From Capitulum mitella (lineage: Eukaryota > Arthropoda > Thecostraca > Pollicipedomorpha > Pollicipedidae), in NCBI GenBank assembly GCA_030062745.1, contig CP099839.1, forward strand, positions 14,926,044 through 14,990,043: a stretch of 64,000 bases of DNA, in the 5' to 3' direction. This document shows, in pieces, positions 59,173 through 64,000 of this stretch. The position numbers and the translations under genes were made by a program. The notes under the pieces are model-generated. The model ran no database searches. It worked only from the letters and a program-made list of their open reading frames with translations, and was not told where the DNA came from. The stretch's first letter is position 1. Each line of letters opens with the position of its first letter.

Positions 59173-62100
59173 TGATCAATAAACGACGGTGACCAGGATT
59201 AAAAGAAGAACACTACAGGAAATAGTTCAATCTAATTCACAACCATTTTTTTCGGATTTCACTCCACCTGCAATCCATAAAAAGGACCGCAAACCAGGAT
59301 CGCAAATTATGCAGTCCAAATCCGAATGATCCCTGCATGTCACACTGACGAAACTCTGGATCAATTAACCTATGTCACATTAGAGGTTTTCATTTACCAT
59401 AATCGATTCTTGGCGGGGCCATATTGACCAGGCGTTGGTTGATCAGGGTTGGTGGGGTCATAGCTATGACGAAGTATGACGTATTTATGACGTAAGCAAC
59501 ACGTAACAACCTCTGTGAGGACACGGTTGCCTTACCGCCGCGACAGATAAAACTGCTGGTGTTAACTGACCTCAAACTCTCCTTGTGGAGAGATCGGTGC
59601 ACGATATCAACTGTTTTCCTAGAGACCAGACAGGCCTCCGACCATTCGTCCTTGTTAAGCTAGATCCGCATCCCCCATCCACTCTTACTGACATTAAATC
59701 AAAGTGGTGTTCAGGGAATGGCGGAATGACGGAATGGGGGATACAGGTACAAGCATGCGATAAAAGTAGAGCAGTAAACACGAAATTTTGCACTGGCTGT
59801 CGCACTACATTTTTCCTCTCAAACGCACAAACGTCACTTTTCTTTGCACTCTTTCGCTTCAGACATCAAAATGTTCTGGACGTCAAAGTTCTTTGATGTG
59901 GCCGCAAACAACGAGCTGCGAGGCAGTCTGCATCCGATTCTGCCTGATTTCCAGCAGGTCCAGACGAGCGCCAGATGCTGCATGGTTTGACAGCTGCTCG
60001 TGACGTTCATCACACTCGAGTGTTCGGCAGTGATCTGATCAGGTGCCTGCTCTTCACGCCTATGTTCGTCCACAGCAGCACTCTTGCCGAAAGACGCACT
60101 GCTGGTGGTGCAGGCCCCGTGTCCAAGGACAGGACATGGGTCAGAGACGTACTAGGGTGAAATGGCGAATGCATTTTTGGCGAATGCTCGGAGGCAGATG
60201 CTAAATGGCGACATGTGAAAATAGCGACATGTTAAAATGACGAACGGTCAAATATAGATTTAAGGTGCAGGTAACAAGATCTGCCTGACATTAACCTGCG
60301 CCAAAACTTATCGTTGCAAGCCGTTGGGGTGCAATTTACTTCAAAAATATCGTCATTTTGTCATTCTCATTTGTCCCTTTGCGACTCCCGTATGTCGCCT
60401 TTTCTGCATGTTGCCATTTTGCCGTTCGCCATTTAGCCGTGTCACGTAATGGCATATCGCTTTTTTACATGTCACCATTTTATCGTTCGCCATTCGGCCA
60501 TCCGCCATCTTGGCATGTCGCCTTTTTACATGTGATCATTTTGTCTGTCGCCATTTGGCCAGTCACCATTTTAACGTGCCGCTTTTTGGCATACCGCCAT
60601 TTTGTCGTTCGCCATTTGGCCGGTCGCCATTTTAACATGTCGCCTTTTTACATGTCGTCATTCAGCATTCGCCTTCTAACTATCACCGAAAACGCATTCG
60701 TTATTTTTACATTTTGTCATTTCATCCGGACACCGGCCAGGGATGTAATTTTCCAAAACACTTGGTGGGTACACTTAGGAGCCAGGGTTGTTACACGAGA
60801 ACAAGCCTAATGCAGCTGGGGACCAAAAACTCCTCGGATTTTGTCCACTTTATTTTCAGATATCGAGAAATCGGGATATCATATTTACTTTAGGGTCGAA
60901 GACGCAAAATTTGAGAACATAAGAGCAATTGGTGCACATTGGGTGCGCCCACGGCAGCGTTTCTGTGCTGCGGTTTGGTTTTGGTCATGTAATAGATGCC
61001 CACACATGCACGCCTGCATTCTTTTTGCATAAGCAGGTTTTTTTCGTGCTATGAAAGAGTTCAGGTTTTGATTTGGGGTCATTAACTGTTTTTTGGTTTG
61101 TGGGTGCAGAGGCCATGGTTGTGGGTGCATAAATATGGTTTGTGGGTGTACGCGCACCAACAAAAAAGGTGTGAAGTTACACCCCTGCATGGGATCTCTT
61201 TGGGTATGTCTTTGGGAAAATAAGATCTCTTTGGGTAAATAACTTCCTGTCACCGTGCATGCTGCATCCGGAAGAGAGGGCAGTGATCTTACAAACCTTG
61301 GATGGGCCAAAGCCGACGAGGCTTTCAGAGGGGAAATTCATACCAAGCTGAAGGCGTGGGTAAACGATTTCTAATATTTCCTTCATTTGATTTAATTTCT
61401 TCTCCTCATTCTAATCATTCCGAAACACCGCAGTCTAAACGGTTTGACGATTTCCGCTTCTAGTCAAGGACGTGGGAAGTGGGGGGAGCAGCAATGTACC
61501 TACCCTCCTTTTTAAACTTTTTTTGTTTAAATTGACCCTATGGACGTTGACTGGAAAGAACTGACTCAAAATGCTACTTTAACCCCCCCCCCCCCCCCCT
61601 TGCCCAAAGGCGAAACAAAGTGACCGAAATCGGGGAAGAAATGCGGTAGATTAGGTTACACGGACAGAGATTCCACCCCCTACCCTATCAGCACGTGGTC
61701 TGGATCCGCCTCTGGTCCTACTAAATACATCTGAAGAGTAGAAGAAAACTGAAGACAAGAAAACTGAGAACTAAAGTAACTTAAAAAAAACAATGGTCCT
61801 TACGCGCATCTTTGCTTTGCACCTCGGCTAATCAAACAACAAATTATTTAAAAAAAGAAATTCACCTTACTCATGTACATACCGGCAAGGCATTTGAGTC
61901 CTGGCAGACGTAAACAGTCTCATGCATGTCCCTAACAGCTCTGTTATCGAGTTATCCAGAAGGGAGCATGTCTCCACCAGGCACCAAAGCAAGCCTCAGT
62001 CTCGGTTTAATGCGGTTAAAGCTGTCGTTTTAGACGTCACGTCAGATGGCGGGACGGGACGGTGATGGAGGGACGCACGAACGGCAGTAATAGGCTCAAC

Positions 62101-62250
62101 AGCCCACTGTCACGTCCTACGTCTTGATGGGCTTCAAACTACCCTTGGCTTTGGTCTTGTGCGCAAAAAAGGCTGTGGTTGTACAAGGCTTGCCTGACGG
62201 CAGGCTTACGGCAAATATCTCTTACCTGCGGTTTGAGATGTTGATCCTTG
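59173..62250. other. Intergenic region; no gene recognised
   Basis: Contains the TGGCGA/CGCCAT inverted element at 60.16-60.72 kb and a run of C near 61582. Around 61455-61715 a GTGGGGGGAG end and a CTGGATCCGCCTCTGG end may be remains of another hAT-like element, but no target duplication was found. Confidence 0.45.
60156..60722. repeat. Inverted low-complexity element (TGGCGAATG / CGTTCGCCATTT)
   Basis: The left part (60156-60250) repeats motifs such as AAATGGCGAATG and TAGCGACATGTTAAAATGAC. After a unique centre, the right part (60360-60720) holds many complementary motifs (GTCATTTTG, CGTTCGCCATTTGGCC, TTTTACATGTCGCC), so the whole can fold on itself. Confidence 0.7.
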
Positions 62251-62260
62251 TATATAAAGA
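62251..62260 (+). promoter_or_regulatory. TATA box of the cysteine-rich gene
   Basis: TATATAAAGA lies 43 nt before the start codon at 62294, placing a start of transcription near 62281 with a very short 5' UTR. This suits a strongly expressed, tissue-specific secreted protein. Confidence 0.7.
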
Positions 62261-62293
62261 CCCACGAACTGCGGCGGGCAGGCAGAAGTAACC

Positions 62294-63299
62294 ATGGTTT
62301 CTAGCTCCGTTGTGTGTATTCTTCTGGCTAGCGCCACTGTGGCGCTCGGAAAGCCCGGTAAGCGAAATTTAGGCGTTATTTTGCGGTGCATTCTCGCCGT
62401 CTGCTGTTCATAAGACACGCATAAATGATTTCTTGTCTGAACCGAACAGATTTCTATCCGGACAAAGTTAAGGTTATATAGTTTGAGCTGGCCGTCGACA
62501 AGTGGCAAACCCACTGCAACACCTTGTTTATGTTAAGCATCGTAATATGACCGTACACTTTCCATCATTAGACTTGTCGCCCATAAAAACGCAGTCGCCC
62601 TTAGTGCCTCTAGCATATCATCTCAAAGTAATACGTTTTTCAGTGTCCGAAAGTGTGTTGCTTCAGGAGCTCAGTAATCCATGACCTGTGCCGGTTTGTG
62701 TCGTGCTACGGCAGTTTCAGTCCTTTTATTTATTTGGATGAGATTTGGCTCACGCGCACCAGTTAAAACGTTTTCTCGTTTCTCTAATGCATTGATTTTA
62801 TTAACGCATATCTGTTCCAGGATGGTCTTCAAAAAGTTACTGTCCCATTCAGTGCGAGCCTTATCAGGAATGCGTCAAGTGCGGCTACGACTACTGCTGC
62901 CAGAGCACCAGTTATTCTGGAGGTTTGCTGCCCGGTCGACTGGCCGTGACCGGTCAGCGCTACGAGCAGCAAGTGGGCTCAGTACTGAACTACTGCGGCG
63001 GCTTATGCTCCTATGATCAGGAGTGCGTGCCATGCGCCTACGGAGGCTACTGCTGTCAGAGCACCTCAGTTTCTGTATCGGAAACGGCTACCATCATCGA
63101 CGGCGGCCAGCGGACCACTGGCGACTACCAATATGTGGACCTTCGTCAGGGGCCTGTTACTTCTGGAGGGCTTACCATCGTCAATGGAGGCAGAAGCACG
63201 GGGAACAGGGATATTTTTGGCAACGCGTATTGCAACCCCTCTTGCGGATATGGTCAGACTTGTCAGTGGTGCCACTCTTCCTACTGTTGCCGGAGCTAA
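62294..63299 (+). CDS. Secreted protein with three cysteine modules, 180 aa, 2 exons
   Basis: Exons 62294-62357 and 62821-63299, joined GT-AG in phase 1, giving 180 residues. The first 19 residues (MVSSSVVCILLASATVALG) are a signal peptide. The mature chain has three modules, each C-x3-C-x5-C-x2-C-x4/5-C-C: YCPIQCEPYQECVKC...YCC, YCGGLCSYDQECVPC...YCC, and YCNPSCGYGQTCQWC...YCC. The first two are adjacent; the third follows a Gly/Thr-rich stretch of about 50 residues and ends the protein at CCRS. Six cysteines per module imply three disulphides each. I do not recognise a named family. A secreted matrix, mucus, adhesive or defence protein is possible, but the function is unknown. A TATA box and an AATAAA frame the gene. 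Confidence 0.88.
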
Positions 63300-63467
63300 A
63301 TGCGATTCTGTCCTTCTGGTCGTCGGACTGTTATTATGTTCTTCTACTGGATACTGGGGTGTTGTTCTGACGCAGTCTAGTGAGATTATCCAACCATAGT
63401 GCGCCCGGGTATAACAGGATGCTGCCACCGAAGTCTTGACGAAATCCTGAAATACTTTAGAATACTG

Positions 63468-63473
63468 AATAAA
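63468..63473 (+). terminator. Poly(A) signal of the cysteine-rich gene
   Basis: AATAAA 168 nt after the stop codon, the first perfect hexamer downstream. Confidence 0.7.
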
Positions 63474-63679
63474 ATGTGGCATGCGTGGTATGTGTAACTG
63501 GATGTGCTTAGTCACTTGAGTTTTGTCGTGGACATCTCCTTTAATTCCATTCTTTGGTCCCTAGATCTGAACCAAATGCCATTTCTGATAATAAATCGCC
63601 AACTTTTAACCTATAACTGTTGTGTCTGACGTCTCAAGAATTGATCCGTAGTGAAGGGGAATGAATATTCCTAGCCTAG

Positions 63680-63885
63680 ACGCGCACAAAACCATATTTG
63701 TGAGCGATTCATAACCCAGTCAGAATCGATTTTGATTCCCGAATCTTCTTGTGAATCAGAATCAGAATCGATTCCTTATTCCTAACGACGGTGAATAAAA
63801 CCTTTTGGCTTAAAAACCAGAATCGAATCGATTCAAAAAGCTGTTGGGACTCGATTCAGGGAAACGACTCGCAAATTCCGATTCA
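63680..63885. repeat. GAATCGATT-rich low-complexity repeat
   Basis: Repeated AGAATCGATT, GATTCGAATC-like and GAATCAGAATC motifs in both orientations, similar in style to the subterminal zone of the hAT element at 29967-31170. One transposon end may lie here, with the other outside the window. Confidence 0.6.
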
Positions 63886-64000
63886 TTTGAATGCATACTT
63901 TGCCTAGTGAATGACGAGACCATTTATTACCAGTATTTATATGAATAATAATGGAGTTTAGTAGCACTGAGAACAGATGACTAAATGAAAAAGGAAATGA

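Noticed and set aside
61455-61715. Third hAT element
   Set aside because: The right end looks like a hAT terminus, but the left end does not match it and the flanking 8-mers differ.
1-64000. CRISPR arrays, bacterial operons or a prophage
   Set aside because: All repeat arrays are direct tandem units without spacers, and the genes have spliceosomal introns; nothing prokaryotic was seen.

Overview
This is animal nuclear DNA. It carries three conserved multi-exon genes with GT-AG introns, one small two-exon secreted-protein gene, and a large load of minisatellites, LINE fragments, hAT-type DNA transposons, tRNA-derived SINE pieces and one LTR-retroelement fossil. All gene models were built by hand from homology and splice phase; every exon junction given keeps the frame. 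The species cannot be fixed from the sequence. A marine invertebrate is likely. Splice-site minisatellites, CR1/L2-like LINEs and an LKB1 tail ending in CKQA would fit a cephalochordate (amphioxus), but that is inference.

Layout. 0-7 kb holds two copies (about 70-2950 and 3730-7000) of a roughly 3 kb segmental duplication. Each copy contains a 49-bp minisatellite followed by the same 59-bp candidate exon. 7-10.4 kb is CpG-dense and has no recognisable gene. 10.4-15.7 kb (minus) is a complete SLC41A-type magnesium transporter gene with 9 coding exons and 477 residues. 15.7-23.1 kb is AT-richer intergenic DNA with SINE, hAT and satellite pieces. 23.2-27.8 kb (minus) is a complete STK11/LKB1 gene with 7 coding exons and 432 residues, ending in a CaaX box. 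28-42.8 kb is a transposon-rich desert: a plus-strand LINE, an intact-ended 1.2-kb hAT element, and a CR1-like LINE on the minus strand. 42.9-52.3 kb (plus) is a GGT7-like gene with 10 coding exons and 568 residues. 54.8-56.9 kb holds a LINE ORF1 fragment beside Ty3/Gypsy fossil pieces. 57.2-58.5 kb is a large inverted satellite. 58.9-59.2 kb is a small hAT MITE with a perfect 8-bp target duplication. 62.3-63.3 kb (plus) is a gene for a 180-residue secreted protein with three cysteine modules.

The most unusual signal is that tandem arrays grow directly out of splice sites. In SLC41A exon 5, STK11 exon 6 and GGT7 exon 8 the repeat unit contains the exon end plus the GT donor. In SLC41A exon 4 and GGT7 exon 6 the real acceptor is the last unit of an array of acceptor-like copies. 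In GGT7 the 57-bp unit is a multiple of three and open, so alternative donors could add 19-residue modules. In STK11 the array-derived donor decides whether the protein receives its CaaX exon or stops early. Donor-side arrays of this kind have, as I recall, been reported in amphioxus; I cannot verify that here.
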